Source: Irpex lacteus | Taxonomy: Eukaryota > Basidiomycota > Agaricomycetes > Polyporales > Irpicaceae | DNA length: 64,000 nucleotides | NCBI GenBank assembly: GCA_001986395.2 | Contig: MQVO02000019.1 | Location: 248,001 to 312,000 of the forward strand | Direction: 5' to 3' | In this document: positions 1 through 12,388 of the stretch, piece by piece | Layout of the letters: each line of letters begins with the position of its first letter | How positions within the stretch are numbered: position 1 is the stretch's first letter | Made by a program: the position numbers and the translations under genes | The notes under the pieces: generated by a model | Told to the model about the DNA's origin: nothing | The model's input: the letters and a program-made list of their open reading frames with translations, nothing else | Databases searched by the model: none

Positions 1-249
1 GAAAGCTATGAAACAACCAGGAACTGATGCGCTCACTAAATAAACAATGTGTCAATTATATGCCATGGCATATGAGAGTACGTAACGGACTGCTACATAC
101 TCGTCGGACGCGTCAATAAAACAGCAGTACCGCAAAGTATCTGTGAGCGACGTACATTACGGTAAAGGAATCCGACACGTCCCTGATGAGTAAAACGCAC
201 TGTGCCATAGGCAAAGTATTTAGAGGCTGAGAGACAATGGACTGTCATA

Positions 250-823
250 TGACTGCCTACCAGGTTCATAGTGAAGCCAGGGAGGTAAGCAAGTAATACG
301 CCAGCGAAGATAGCGTAACTGCAGTCCCAGATTGCGGAGGTACGCAATGCGAAGAATACTGTTCTTCATCAGTTCACCTGCAACCGAATCTGTGCAGTAA
401 CTCACATGCCAACGAAATACTCAGGAGGCTTCCGAACACGATTTGGAGGATAAAACTAGGTGGGAATAGGCCATTTTAGTGCCCATTGCTAGACACGGGA
501 AATGTGCCCAAGATTGACGTACTCCTAGAGGAATCATAATACTTGTAAGCTGGGCAGGATATACGAGAAGTACTTATGGGCGTACTCACTGCTCGGGTTC
601 CAACTGGGTAGATCAGAGCGATGCAAAACGCCATGCAAGAGTATCGGTTGACTAGAAAGATAAAAGTTGGTAGCCTCGCTGCTTTTCGCCACATTACCTG
701 CACTTCAAGATTCAGAGTGAGCAGGTAGTCATAAAATACGATAGCTAGGCCGATATCGATGAGCGCAGCCCGTGTCGTATGAATGGAATATTTGAGACTC
801 ACTCGCAATCGCCACGCAAGCAT
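250..823 (-). CDS. DUF6533-family membrane protein gene, partial
   Basis: A first coding block (about 823-565) encodes a helix followed by YDYLLTLNLEV, a Trp-Arg-Lys segment and FLVNRYS. This is the usual opening of Agaricomycete DUF6533 proteins: one membrane helix, then (V/I)YDYLLT, then W-R, then FL-NRY. A second block (about 380-255) reads VFFALRTSAIWD and then a hydrophobic stretch, matching the later LRxYAIW segment of the same family. A GTGAGT donor follows the first block, and an AACAG acceptor precedes the second. The family is multi-pass and of unknown function. I could not find the C-terminal exons in the remaining 250 bases, so the gene either runs off the window edge or is broken. 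A related copy lies at 29470-30511. Confidence 0.5.
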
Positions 824-830
824 ATTCTGC

Positions 831-1651
831 TAGCACACTGGGGAAAACAACACGGGCCGTTGAGCCACCTGGTAAGCTTCTGACTACCCTGGTGAATATC
901 GTTCATACTTACATGGCCTCGGTCAATGGTTGTAGCCTGCCTTGAATTTCGACGATAATTTCTGACATGTCAAATGCCGGAAGAGGGGTCGTGCCAACCG
1001 TACAATTCTTCGATGGTGTTTATATGCGGTGACGGTTGCTGCCCTCACTGGATTGTAATTATGTTAGTAAGCTGCGGTCATTTTCAGATAGATGAAGCGA
1101 CCTGGGAGGGATGGGAGAGCATGTCCTGGCGGCCGGTGACGAGTTATCATTCTGATCACACTAGAAGAGGTTCCGATTGACGGGAGCTTTGATCACAAGC
1201 AAGAAGGCTGGCTCATTGAGACGGCAATCCGCACCATTCGCTCTTTCACATCTTCTGCTGTTACGTACTTCTGCTGTGATTTTAGGATGGATTAGTCACT
1301 GGTAAATGCTCGCCAGCCCAAAGCTCATCACCTTTGGAGGTCTATGGTCATACGCATTGGTATAAATTTAGCGGAGGGTTTACGATCATCATCCCTTGCC
1401 GGAGAGCTGTGGCACAGCGCATCTCAACTCGTAAGATGGACGATTGAACCTTGCACGTGGGAGTGTTTCAGGACCGTTGAACAGTGCCAGCGCTGACTAG
1501 GACTAAGGACGAACGTTGACTAATGACGCTACGACCAGAAACCCAAGCAACAACGCCACCATCCAGAATAAGGGCTCTCCTTCACCGAGACGGGGCGCGA
1601 TGTGAATGAAGTACGAAGGCCAGCACTACAGCGTACCAATCAGAGGCGTAC
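831..1651. other. Intergenic stretch, nothing recognised
   Basis: Only short open frames without family features are present. I see no RNA gene and no clear repeat before the MITE that starts at 1652. Confidence 0.5.
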
Positions 1652-2154
1652 CACCGCGGGCAAAAGCTGATCAGAACGCGCCCGAAATCCGCGAGAAAGG
1701 AATCGATACACACACCTAACGTGTCGCAGATAATGCGCCTTTTAATTAGATATTCGGAAAGATCACAGAACATTCATGTGTGAGGAAACATTTAACCTTT
1801 GTTCCGCACGAAGAACCGTCGAAAAGTGAGCAAAAAACCGTCGAAAAGTGAACTCTTTCAGTGAGCATAAAGGAAACGCCCTCGCTACACACCAAAATTG
1901 GTTGCGCCAGATCGCTCCCGATCGCTACCCAGCCGATTGTATACCTTTGTTCGCAGCGAACGTTATCACTTTTCGATGGTTTTTCGACGGTCCCACAGCC
2001 TTCCACTCAGCCCGGAGAATAATGACAAGAAAGAACAATGAAGTCAACTTTTTACTGCAGGGATAAAACCGCTTCTAAATGTGCGATTATTTGACTCAAT
2101 CCATTGTTATTATGCGCCTTTCTGAAAGCCACTGATCGGCATTTGCCCGTGGTG
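1652..2154. mobile_element. 503-bp MITE, copy 1
   Basis: A non-autonomous terminal-inverted-repeat element. The left end CACCGCGGGCAAAAGCTGAT and the inverted right end CACCACGGGCAAATGCCGAT match at 17 of 20 positions. The 3-bp direct repeat TAC flanks both ends (1649-1651 and 2155-2157). Inside, the motif ACCGTCGAAAAGTGA occurs twice near 1814-1853 and again in inverted form near 1968-1990, giving a strong internal palindrome. A second copy of exactly the same length lies inverted at 28810-29312. No transposase is encoded. The CAC terminus and 3-bp target duplication resemble CACTA/EnSpm elements, with PIF/Harbinger as the alternative; the superfamily is inference. Confidence 0.88.
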
Positions 2155-2690
2155 TACAGAATTAGCATAAAATAAAAACAGCGCATCAATTGATGCGCCT
2201 GCCCTTACTTGCAGCTTGTTTTCAGGTTGTTGAATTCCGTCCATGATGCATGACTTACTGTCTCGTGTCGAACACGCTCCACTTCCTTCACACATGACTT
2301 TTACGTATACTCATCATATGCCGACTCTTCGCTCCTAGACACGAAATCGAAGCTGTTTTCAAAAATACGTGAATACTTGTAAGAAGTCTGCTGACCCAAG
2401 TAAGTAACTCTTCGTAATTCTAGGCAAACCTTCTTACTTCCCTCGTTCATAATCTGCATCACTCAGGTGTACCAGTGGAAGACTAGGAAATATACAACGG
2501 AACCACTGATCATCCGCGAATGTTCATGCCGACCCCTCTCGCCAATGGTCATGTATGTCTACTCGGCCCGTGCTACTTATCCTGGTGATCCAACGTCGAG
2601 TTCCTTACTTACCTCCGCCATTCGCATAAAAGGTTGCAATGGAACAGACAGAAGGCACTTTGTGTCCAGGCTATCCGCAAAGTTTCCGGG
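2155..2690 (+). promoter_or_regulatory. Upstream region of GH78 copy 1 with perfect palindrome
   Basis: An 18-base perfect palindrome GCGCATCAATTGATGCGC lies at 2181-2198, about 490 bases before the GH78 start. A near-identical palindrome lies about 510 bases before the second GH78 copy (9248-9271). The rest of this upstream stretch (about 2470-2690) also resembles 9540-9775, so the duplicated unit includes promoter DNA. A regulatory role is inference. Confidence 0.45.
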
Positions 2691-5019
2691 ATGCTCATCA
2701 CTGTCGCATCTCTCCTGCAGCTCGCTGCCCTGTGTCTTTCGGTGTACGCCAAAGCACCGACTGGGCCATGGGATGCTTTCAACTTTGCACCTTCTTCCAA
2801 GACGGTCAGGCCGATTCACGTCAAGGAAGTTCATGGATCCGTCAAGAACGCAAATGGACTACTAAGTAATGATGGCCGCGCTACATTATCTGGTAATGAG
2901 TCCTGGATCACAGTGGACTTTGGCAAAGAGGCGAGTGCGTTTGCATCTCCTAAAAACACATAGAATGACATTTTAGCGCAGGTCGGAGGCCTGGTGTCCA
3001 TGAGCATCAACCCTTCCTCGCCTTCAGCAGGCTTAGCTTTATCATTCACTGAGTCGCCTGAGTTTATCAGTCCCGTTGCGTCCGACGACTCGACCATGTC
3101 CGCTCTGAATATGACGTATGACGGAATCCTTCATTTGACAAGCCCGCTCCCAAGGGTCCTCTGGACCCAACCGTCACCTTCTCTTCGGGGCGGGTATCGC
3201 TATCTGACCATCGTATCCACATCCACCGCCTCTGTCTCTATCTCCAACATAACCTGCGCCATCTCATTCATGCCTCATGTTGACGATCTGAGAGACTACA
3301 GCGGATATTTTTACGCCTCGGATCCTTCCTTTCATGACAAGGATTTTCTTACGAAGGTATTAGTGTTCATTCTTGGGCCACTTGGCCGAAACTGACTGGC
3401 GTTACTTGATATTCAGATATGGTATGCGGGAGCCTACACAGTGCAAACGAACACCATTGCTCTTCATACCGGACGACAGGTCCCCGCCGTCAGCTCTCCA
3501 GGGTGGCTCAACAATGCGACCGTAGGCGTAGCAGGGCCCATAATCGTGGATGGCGCAAAACGTGACCGGTCAGTGTCTGTGTGTAAGTCTAGTTGGCGAA
3601 ACTCGCTGACCGAGTTCATAACAGCGCAGTCTGGCCAGGTTCGTGATGTGTTTCAGTTTACTTGGTCTTTCTTTGATTGAGATGTTTTCAAGGTGATATG
3701 GGCGTTGCTGTCCCCACTCAGTTTGTTTCGACAAATGACCTATTACCGGCCAAGAACGCGTTAGCCACGATGTTCGCCGGTATAGATCCAGTGACGGGTG
3801 CCTTAGCTATGTCTGGCCCTCCACTATCAGTGAGAGGCAGTGATACGTATCACATGTGGACCCTTATTGGAACCCACAATTACTACTTGTACTCCGGGGA
3901 TTTGGACTGGCTCAGGAACGTGTGGGCCAATTACACCAAAGCGGTCGCGTTCGTCACGAACAAAGTCGGTCCGACTGGTTTGATGAACATCACCGCGCCC
4001 ACGGACTGGGCCAGACTCGGAGGAGGGGGCATCAGTGCTGAAGGGAACGCGATACTGTACAAAGTACAAGTCTCACGTTTACTTAAATGATCAGTACTTG
4101 CTAAAAGATCACCTAGGTTTTGATCAACAGCGCCGATTTAGCGACAGCTCTCAACGATTCCTCTTTGTCTTCCATATGGACTGCTAATGCCACTGCTCTA
4201 AAATCGCGGTTCAACGAAGTCTTCTGGCTGCCGGAGCGTGGAATGTATCGAGATAACGATACGACCACCCTCTGCCCTCAGGATGCCAACTCGATAGCTG
4301 TGTTGTATAACCTCACAACTTCGGCGGAGCAAGCGAATTCGATCAGCGAGGGATTGACGGAAAACTGGAACTCGATAGGCGCGATTGCACCTGAGCTACC
4401 TGATACCATTGCACCCTTCATTGGATCCCTCGAGGTAAACCCGTCTTACCTCTCCTTCAGATGCAAAGTCTAACGTACCCTGTAGCTTCAAGCTCACTTT
4501 CAGTCCGGTAACGATGCACGCGCGATGGATCTACTTCACCGCGAGTGGGGCTATATGCTTTACACGAACCTCAGCGTGCAGTCCACCCTTCTGGAAGGCT
4601 ATACTGCCAACGGCTCTCTTGGTTACCGCTCTTACGCAGGCTACAATTACGATGCGGCCTATACCAGTCATGCTCACGGCTGGAGCTCCGGACCTACCTC
4701 TGCTCTCACGTACTACGTCCTGGGCCTCCAGGTCACATCGCCCCAAGGGCGTACTTGGTCTCTCCAGCCTCACACGTCGGGGCTTTCTAGTGCAGAAGGA
4801 GGCTTCACGACACCGCTTGGGTGGTATGGTATCCAATGGAAGATGGACAGCAAAAACACCACGTTGTCGATAACCGTCGATACGCCTTCTGGGACGTCGG
4901 GTACATTGATGCTCCCTTCCGCGACGAAGCTGACAATCGACGGACATGTGCAGTCTCGGGCAGGTGGTTCAGGTGTAGCTTTAACGGGCGGAAAACACAT
5001 CGTATTCGCGTATCTGTAG
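2691..5019 (+). CDS. Secreted GH78 alpha-L-rhamnosidase-like glycosidase, copy 1
   Basis: Predicted extracellular enzyme of fungal GH78 type, expected to release terminal alpha-L-rhamnose from plant glycosides or pectin; substrate is inferred from family. Exons read as 2691-2930, 2982-3356, 3417-3568, 3625-3638, 3693-4063, 4117-4434 and 4486-5019, which join in frame to 667 residues. It starts with a signal peptide (MLITVASLLQLAALCLSVYA) and a beta-sandwich-like N-terminal part. The characteristic segment DGAKRDR-AVWPGDMG is assembled across a 14-nt microexon, followed by the six-hairpin (alpha/alpha)6 barrel (YHMWTLIGTHNYY, DWARLGGGG) and a C-terminal beta domain. The start is chosen because it aligns with copy 2 and gives the signal peptide directly. 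Intron 1 is GC-AG. It converges on mcd4. Confidence 0.85.
3625..3638 (+). other. 14-nt microexon of GH78 copy 1
   Basis: Exon 3 ends in phase 2 at 3568 (donor GTCAGT). The 14 bases CGCAGTCTGGCCAG are bounded by acceptor ACAG and donor GTTCGT, and the next exon starts at 3693. Joined, they give KRDRAVWPGDMG without a frame break. The equivalent microexon of copy 2 is 10706-10719. Confidence 0.8.
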
Positions 5020-5268
5020 CTAGCATCGACGTACCAAGAGTTATCTCGCTAGCGCAAATGAGCAAAGAATGTTTTGAGGTTAAAGCTCGGTATCGCTGCC
5101 CTTTGAAATTCGAAGCTTCTGTTCGTCCAAGCGATGGAGAGGCTACTTGTGACAGCCAGTGGAACCCGAGAAATGGCACACTCACCGCAACATACAAGTT
5201 ATTTAAGGCGCATCGAATATTACATTCAAATTGTACCTTAGGAGATGTCTATTAGAACTGATATTCAA

Positions 5269-8200
5269 TTACTCAGCTTTCTTGTGTGGTGAATCGACCT
5301 TGGTACCAGCCAAAAGACGTTCACCCAAAGCGCAGATTCCCGCCGACCATACGAGAAGCAACGAGCTAATGCAGAAGAAACTAATGGTCTGCCCGATTTC
5401 CAGCCACGATCCTGCAATAACCATCAGTAAATTCATGGTCATATCGCAAATGAACATGGTTAGATACCTGTGTCGGTGACTTTGAAGAAGAATGTTACGG
5501 TCATCACTAGGTCGGAAGTCAATGAAACGGTTAAACATGAACAGATACAGATTGCTTACCGTCCGTAAACGTCAATGCAATTAGGAATAGACTGAAGGGC
5601 GGAAGAGCCAGTCTGGCGTTGAGCCTAGCAAAGAATACCGAAAGGATAACATAGGGTGCGACGATCTTGAAAATCTGAGGATAAATTTAGTCAGTTGGAG
5701 TGAACGACGTTTCAAGAAGATGCTTACAAGTAGTGCAGCCATCAGGAATGGATTAAATATCGGCACTAAACGGTATACTGGCTCGAGATAGAACGATCTT
5801 TCGGTATGTCAGTTGGGAAGATTTTGTGTCGAGAGCCCAGTCAGCTTACGATATTGAGGCAACACTGATGGAAATGTCAGCAATTGAGGTGCAGAAGACA
5901 TTCTATCAGGTACTCACTTTCCCGTACCGAAGAACGCCACTTGGACAAAGAACAGGAAGAAGATCGCTGTTCGAATATCTTCGACTCGTAGCTTGCCGGC
6001 TGGCAACGACTTTCCTTCACGTAGTATATACCGGCGCCGTGTGTGTTCTACTTCGTTCCAAACAGCCAGCGTTGCCGTATAGGAGCAGAAAAACAGCCCT
6101 TCCACGCTGATCGAGAGTATTATAAAGCAGACCGAAAATCCGAGGAACAGCGTCAGAATTCGGAAGGAGGGCTCTACCTGACCGAGACGAGGTGCGAAGG
6201 GAAGTATGGAAGCCAGTACTGAAACACAACAATAAGAGACACATTCAAGTATAGCTGAGAGATACGTACCTAAGACCGTCCAGCCCGCGACTTGGTTTAA
6301 CAGAGGTAGCCCGAGCTTTGCTTTCAGATTGGTAGTGGAACTAGTTACAATCAGCATGCTGGCAACAATAAGCCCAGTCTGCGGTTGAGATCAGTACCGA
6401 ACCCAAAGCACACAGAATCTGAATACGAAACTTGAACAAGAATAAATGAGCGCAAACTGGACTGAGACCCATCCTTGAGCACGCGGCGGGCCCCTACGAC
6501 GCCGATAGCTACCATACAAGCGCCACTGACAAGGCTACAGAAATTCGTCAGCGGACCTCTTACATCGTGAGGTGTGGAGCACCCACATCGTCGGTACGCT
6601 CTCCTGCTTATCCACGGGGAGGAGCGGAAAGACGGCTGTTCCCAAGCATACTACGACCCACGTCAACAGCAGCCTTTTATTCTCGCTTCTCGCCTTCGAC
6701 GGCCAAAACAGTGGCCACACGAGGCCTATAAGAGCAAAACCGATACTCCATATGGGCCGGTAAGTATAACCAGCCTGGCAAGCATTCAGTACTGTTTGTG
6801 TTATATGTCAAAAGAAAAACGTACCACCATTCCTTCCAAGGCAATCACAGAGAAGATAGTGTATGCAAGGCCATCATTGGGAGCGAGAAGACCCGACTGG
6901 TTCGTGTCCAGGAGATGATCAATATAGTCTGCTAGGCGTGAGAGAGACTGGTGCCAGAAATATATGGGAAACGCGACGTAGAGGTAGAATGTTCCCGGAG
7001 AGTGTTGCAAGAAAAAGAATGCGTATGACGTCACAAGAGTAATAATAGTGGCTGTGTTTACGAGGAGATGTTGGGAGGACTTTACTGGAGGAAGGAGATG
7101 GGCAGCGCTGTATGCAATCCAGCCCAGGTAGGCGAAGATGACGATGGCGCGTATGAGAGTTCTGTCATAGCTGCGCGTGTTGTCAGTGCTTTAGAATGCA
7201 ATCGGTTAAGCCGCAAATAACGTACGTCTCTAAATATCGAAGACCTGCCAAAGTGTGCTTGATAAAATCTGCTGACAGTTGGCGGACGTCGTTGTAACGA
7301 TGGCCTCGGAATAGTGCCTCGATACCTTCAAGTTGGAAGGCGCCGGGAGAATCTGAGACGTCTCCGTCTTGGACAAAATACGGATAAGGCTTGTAGAATA
7401 ATGCATGACTTTTCTTGAGCTCTGGATGGAGAATTTTATCAAACGTAGTCACGACTAGCGTAGATGAGGGCATACCATGTTTGACTCGGTAATGTTCCAG
7501 AATGACCTAAAGGCTCGTCATGAGGGTCATACAGTAAGTGCGACGTCGCACACTTACTTTGGCATTGACTAACGCAGCTTCAGCTCGAGCCTTCTCAGAA
7601 GATGCAAGGTAGCCTGGGCGAGTGTGATCCACATCCGGTATGACACCGACCGAATTGACAGGCCATTCGACACCGACGAGAGCTGACATGAGTGCCGCGA
7701 CATCAGCTTGTTCCACATCATGTCGAAGGAGATGGGTCAAGCCCCACGGTGCAGAATAATCGTCGTGAGACGAAGGAGTTGAATCGGGTAAAGGTCCGCG
7801 AACGCCAGCACCCCAAGCGATCAAGGGAGTGCGGGTATTATCTGGGTCTGTGTAATGCTTGTATCATGGGGGTAGTCGGCTAGTAACATAACGATGCTCA
7901 CCTCCATCTCCATGATTTCCAATGACGGACATTCCGTGGTCTGCGGTGAAGATGAAAGCTGTATCCTCGTCCCCGTAGAATTCAGAGAAGAGTGCTTCGG
8001 TCTGCTTGACGATGGTGTCCACCGCTTGGATGTTTGTCATGTATTCCTAGCACGAGCGTTCAATAGTATTTTGCAAAATAAAGCCGTCAGAGATACCTTG
8101 GAGTGTGGCCGGTATGAATGACCCGTTGTGTCTAATCCAAGAAGATGCAAGAAAAAGACAGTTTTCTCTTCGTGTAACTGTTCCTTGAGAGTTGTGTTGG

Positions 8201-9092
8201 TCGTGGCGTTGTGTAGCAATGATCGCAGATGGTCTAAGACCCAAATGTCGAGGAAAGTGGCATCTTTAGTTCCGTCAGCAGACTAGTATAGCTACGTTGT
8301 ACCGAATCGGAGCGCACCTTTCGTGAAGTCTTCCTCTTCCTCATGGTAACACCACATATCAACTTTCCCAGGAGTCGCGCCTTGGCCAAACATAGGGAGT
8401 ATGTCAGGAGAGCCAAAGGAATACGTGTGGCTTGACTGGTTGAAAACCGAGTCAAAATGTACCTATAGAAACATCTCAGCTCGGCTGTGACATAGAATAC
8501 AGCACCGCATGTACCGGGTTTGTCTTCCACCCTCCTGCAATGCTCGTAGTCAGTGAATACGCCCACCGCAGAGTAAAATAATATAGAAAAGCACTTGTCA
8601 CAGCTGATACGTCCTCATACATCCCACCTATAAGGAATAAAATATATTGCGAGTGAACACGCTACGGTGGACAAAGTCATACCAATCAATGCTACATGTC
8701 CTGGTCGACTTTCTGTCGGTACTCGCGTATGTGATATCCCGAACGCGCCTCTGTTCTCAATAATTGATCGCAGATGCGGTGCTACGACTTCTGGTGACTC
8801 CGGGATGTTTGGGAAGGGGTTTAGGGACAACAGTAGGTCCGCTCGCAGGCCGTCACCTACAAAAGCGTAAGCATACTAATTATAACGCTATACCTATGCT
8901 TGACTGACCGACTATTAATACAAGCCTCTTCGCATGACCAGCTTCCGTCTTGAATCTTCTCATTCCATGGACGACAGGACTCGTAAAGTAGCAATCGAAC
9001 ACCGTGCCAATGTACACCAGGTGAAAGACCAGTCCGAGCAAAAGAAGCTTGCCAACTGGATATCGTTGCGTTGTTGATCCCATTACTGCCAC
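5269..9092 (-). CDS. mcd4: GPI ethanolamine phosphate transferase 1 (Mcd4/PIG-N)
   Basis: ER membrane enzyme that adds ethanolamine phosphate to the first mannose of the GPI anchor precursor. The N-terminus reads [19 protein letters not shown] (signal anchor), then [13 protein letters not shown]. The alkaline-phosphatase-like lumenal domain follows: [16 protein letters not shown] (metal site, split by the 8857-8908 intron), [33 protein letters not shown] and [16 protein letters not shown], then [16 protein letters not shown]. Many membrane helices fill the C-terminal half down to the stop at 5269 (ending DSPHKKAE). The gene has many small exons; for example a 20-nt exon near 8517-8536 encodes RGWKTNP. 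The start is ATG at 9092 or three codons later at 9083. It lies between the two GH78 copies on the opposite strand. Confidence 0.93.
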
Positions 9093-9775
9093 AAGCAGTC
9101 TCCTTGCGCCTTTGGACGCGTCGAGAGGCCCTACAAACGACGGCTGTGGTAGTGTGTATGAGAGTAAGAGTTGCCAGCACCGTCACGGTGGCTGAAGAAG
9201 TGCCTTGAGCGCGTAGTCAGGCGCATCATTTAAAGTGCTTAGATTGACAGGCGCATCAATTGACGCGCCTGTCGGTCCGCGTCATTGCGACTTGCCTCCG
9301 ACGTTCATGACCACTGAACCTCAGGTTAAACATACTCTTGTAAGTCTACTTTGCACATGACTCTCATTCATATTGCATGCTAATCTCATTTTCCTATTTA
9401 CATATGAACCAAAAGTCGTTAGATTTATGAACATTCGTGACCAGATTGTTCACTGGCAGGACAGACACCAAGGAGGTCTGCTGACCTAACACCTCTTCAT
9501 AGTTGAAGGTAAATCTGATGGAGCCCTCCGTACATGTACTCTGCATCACTCAGGTGTACCAGGAGAAGGCCAGGGAAGATGACACGAAGCCACTGATCAT
9601 CCGTAAATGCGCACGCCGACTCCCCTCACCAGCAGTCATGCGTGTCTACCCGGCCCGCCGTATTTATCCTGTGATCCAACATCGAGTTCTTCACTTACCT
9701 TCGTCATTCGCATAAAAGGCTCCAGGTGACTAGCAAGAAGGAGGTTCGTGCTCAAGTATCCGCAACATTTCCGGG
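9093..9775 (+). promoter_or_regulatory. Shared upstream region of mcd4 and GH78 copy 2
   Basis: The stretch separates divergent mcd4 and GH78 copy 2. A 24-base near-perfect palindrome (9248-9271; arms CAGGCGCATCAA and TTGACGCGCCTG, one mismatch) matches the palindrome upstream of copy 1. A half-site AGGCGCATCA lies about 30 bases before it. The stretch 9540-9775 resembles 2470-2690. Confidence 0.45.
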
Positions 9776-12095
9776 ATGCTCATCACGATCGCCTTGCTCT
9801 TTCAGCTCACTGTTCTCTGTCTTCCGGTGTACGCCAAAGCACCAACGGGACCTTGGGATGCTTTCAACTTTGCACCTTCTTCCAAGACAGTCAGACCGGT
9901 TCATGTCAAGGAAGTTCATGGATCCGTCAAGAACGCAAATGGACTACTGAGTAATAGTGGCCACGCTACACTATCTGGTAACGAGTCCTGGATCACAGTG
10001 GACTTTGGAAAAGAGGCAAGTGCGTTTGCATCTCGTGAACACCTAGAATAACATGTCAGCGCAGGTTGGAGGCTTGGTGTCCATGGACATCAACCCTTCC
10101 TCCCCTTCAGCAGGCTTAGCTCTATCGTTCACTGAGTCGCCTGAGTTTATCAGTCCCTTTGCGTCCGACGACTCATCATATCCTGCTCCGAACTTGACGT
10201 ATGACGGAATTCTTCATTTGTCGAGCCCGCTTCCGCGGGCTCACTGGACCCAGCCGTCACCTTCCCTTCGGGGCGGGTATCGCTATCTTACAATAGTGTC
10301 TACGTCCACCGCCTCTGTCTCTATCTCCAACATAACCTGCGCTATCTCATTTATGCCTCATGTCGACAACTTGCGGGACTATAGCGGATACTTTTACGCC
10401 TCGGATCCTTCCTTTCATGACAAGGACTTTCTTACGAAGGTATTAGTGTGTAGGTGCAGTAATACTGTGCCGGAACTTACTTGTGTTATTTTACCTTCAG
10501 ATTTGGTATGCCGGCGCGTACACAGTGCAAACGAACACTGTGCCTCTTGACACTGGACGACAGGTTCCAATCGTTAGTTCTCCAGGGTGGCTCAACAATG
10601 CGACATTAGGTGTAGCAGGGCCCATAATCGTGGATGGTGCAAAACGTGATCGGTCAGTGTTTATTGATACCGGCTTCTATATTTTGCTGACTGCATTTAC
10701 AACAGCGCAGTATGGCCAGGTTCGTAGCACTTCTCAGCTTCCTATTCCCGTATTAAACCGCTTTCAAGGTGACATGGGAGTTGCCGTCCCCACTCAGTTT
10801 GTTTCCACAAATGACTTGCTGCCGACGAGGAATGCATTGGCTACCATGTTTGCAGCTATAGATCCAGTGACAGGTGCTTTACCTGAATCCGGACCTCCAC
10901 TGTCGCAGAAGGGCAGCGATACGTATCACATGTGGACGCTGATCGGCACTCACAACTACTACTTGTATTCCGGGGATCTCGACTGGCTCAAGACCGTCTG
11001 GGCGAACTACACCAAAGCGGTTGATTTCGTCACGAATAAGGTCGGGCCGTCTGGGCTGATGAACGTCACTGGGCTTCGAGACTGGGCAAGACTGGGAGGA
11101 GGGGGCATCAACGCTGAAGGAAACGCGATACTATACAAAGTACGGATCTCTCGTCTGCGGCAGTAATGAATATCTGCTGAAAGGTTGTGAAGGTTTTGAC
11201 CAATAGCGCCGACTTGGCGACGGCTATGAATGACTCTTCGCTCTCTTCGACCTGGGTTTCGAACGCCACTTCTCTGAAATCACGGTTCAACGAAGTCTTC
11301 TGGTTGGAGGAGCAGGGAATGTATCGCGATAATGACACGACCACCCTCTGCCCTCAGGATGCCAACTCGATGGCCGTGTTGTATAACCTCACAACTTCGG
11401 CGGAGCAAGCGAATTCGATTAGCGAGGGATTGACGAAAAATTGGAACTCGATAGGCTCGATTGCACCTGAGCTACCTGATACCATTGCACCCTTCATTGG
11501 ATCCCTCGAGGTAAACCCATCGAACCTCTCCTTCAGATGCAAAGTCTAACGTACCCTGTAGCTTCAAGCCCACTTCCAGTCCGGCAACGATGCTCGCGCG
11601 ATGGATCTTCTGCATCGCGAGTGGGGCTATATGCTTTACACGAACCTCAGCGTGCAGTCCACCCTTCTGGAGGGTTATACTGCCAACGGCTCTCTTGGTT
11701 ACCGCTCGTACAGAGGTTACAATTACGATGCGGCCTATACCAGTCACGCTCACGGTTGGAGCTCTGGACCTACCTCTGCTCTCACGTACTACGTCCTGGG
11801 GCTCCAGGTCACATCGCCCCAAGGGCGTACTTGGTCTCTCCAGCCTCACACGTCGGGGCTGTCTAGTGCAGAAGGAGGCTTCACGACACCGCTTGGGTGG
11901 TATGGTATTCAGTGGAAGATGGACAACAAAAACACCACGTTGTCGATAACCGTAGATACACCTTCTGGGACGTCGGGTACATTGGTTCTTCCTTCCACGA
12001 CGAAGCTGACAATCGATGGACGTGTACAGTCTCGGGCAGGTGGCTCAGGCGTGGCTTTGACGGGCGGCAAACACATTGTGTCTACGCATCTGTAG
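9776..12095 (+). CDS. Secreted GH78 alpha-L-rhamnosidase-like glycosidase, copy 2
   Basis: Paralogue of the gene at 2691 with the same seven exons: 9776-10015, 10065-10439, 10501-10652, 10706-10719, 10769-11139, 11193-11510 and 11562-12095. These also join to 667 residues. Exon lengths are identical one by one. Signal peptide MLITIALLFQLTVLCLPVYA. Intron 1 has a consensus GC donor (GAG then GCAAGT), and the microexon is again 14 nt. In the last 164 residues only 8 differ from copy 1, whereas earlier exons carry many synonymous changes and introns 2, 4 and 5 have diverged. Function as for copy 1; both copies appear intact. Confidence 0.85.
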
Positions 12096-12388
12096 CACTA
12101 TCGATGTACACGGTTATCTCACCATTATAAATGAACGAAGAATGTTGCGAGCTCGAATTTTAGCGACGTCGCAGCCCAGGATTGTGCAGCACAGCTCTGA
12201 AGAACGTCTGCCAACTCAGTAGAAAGGGCCGCTATAGCTCCTGCGCTTACCAAATCAGGAGGCTAGCGGATCAAATAGGCAGTGTCAGAAGTCCTGAAAA
12301 ATACAACCAAGGACCCCGAAACCGGACTTTCCCCACCCACTCATCATCGCCGCGGCCCACGACGAGCAGACGATAAATCGCGTTGACT

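Noticed and set aside
4531..4947. 138-codon minus-strand frame inside GH78 copy 1 (also 11472-11849 in copy 2)
   Set aside because: Conserved between copies only because the sense exons are conserved; it has no features of its own.
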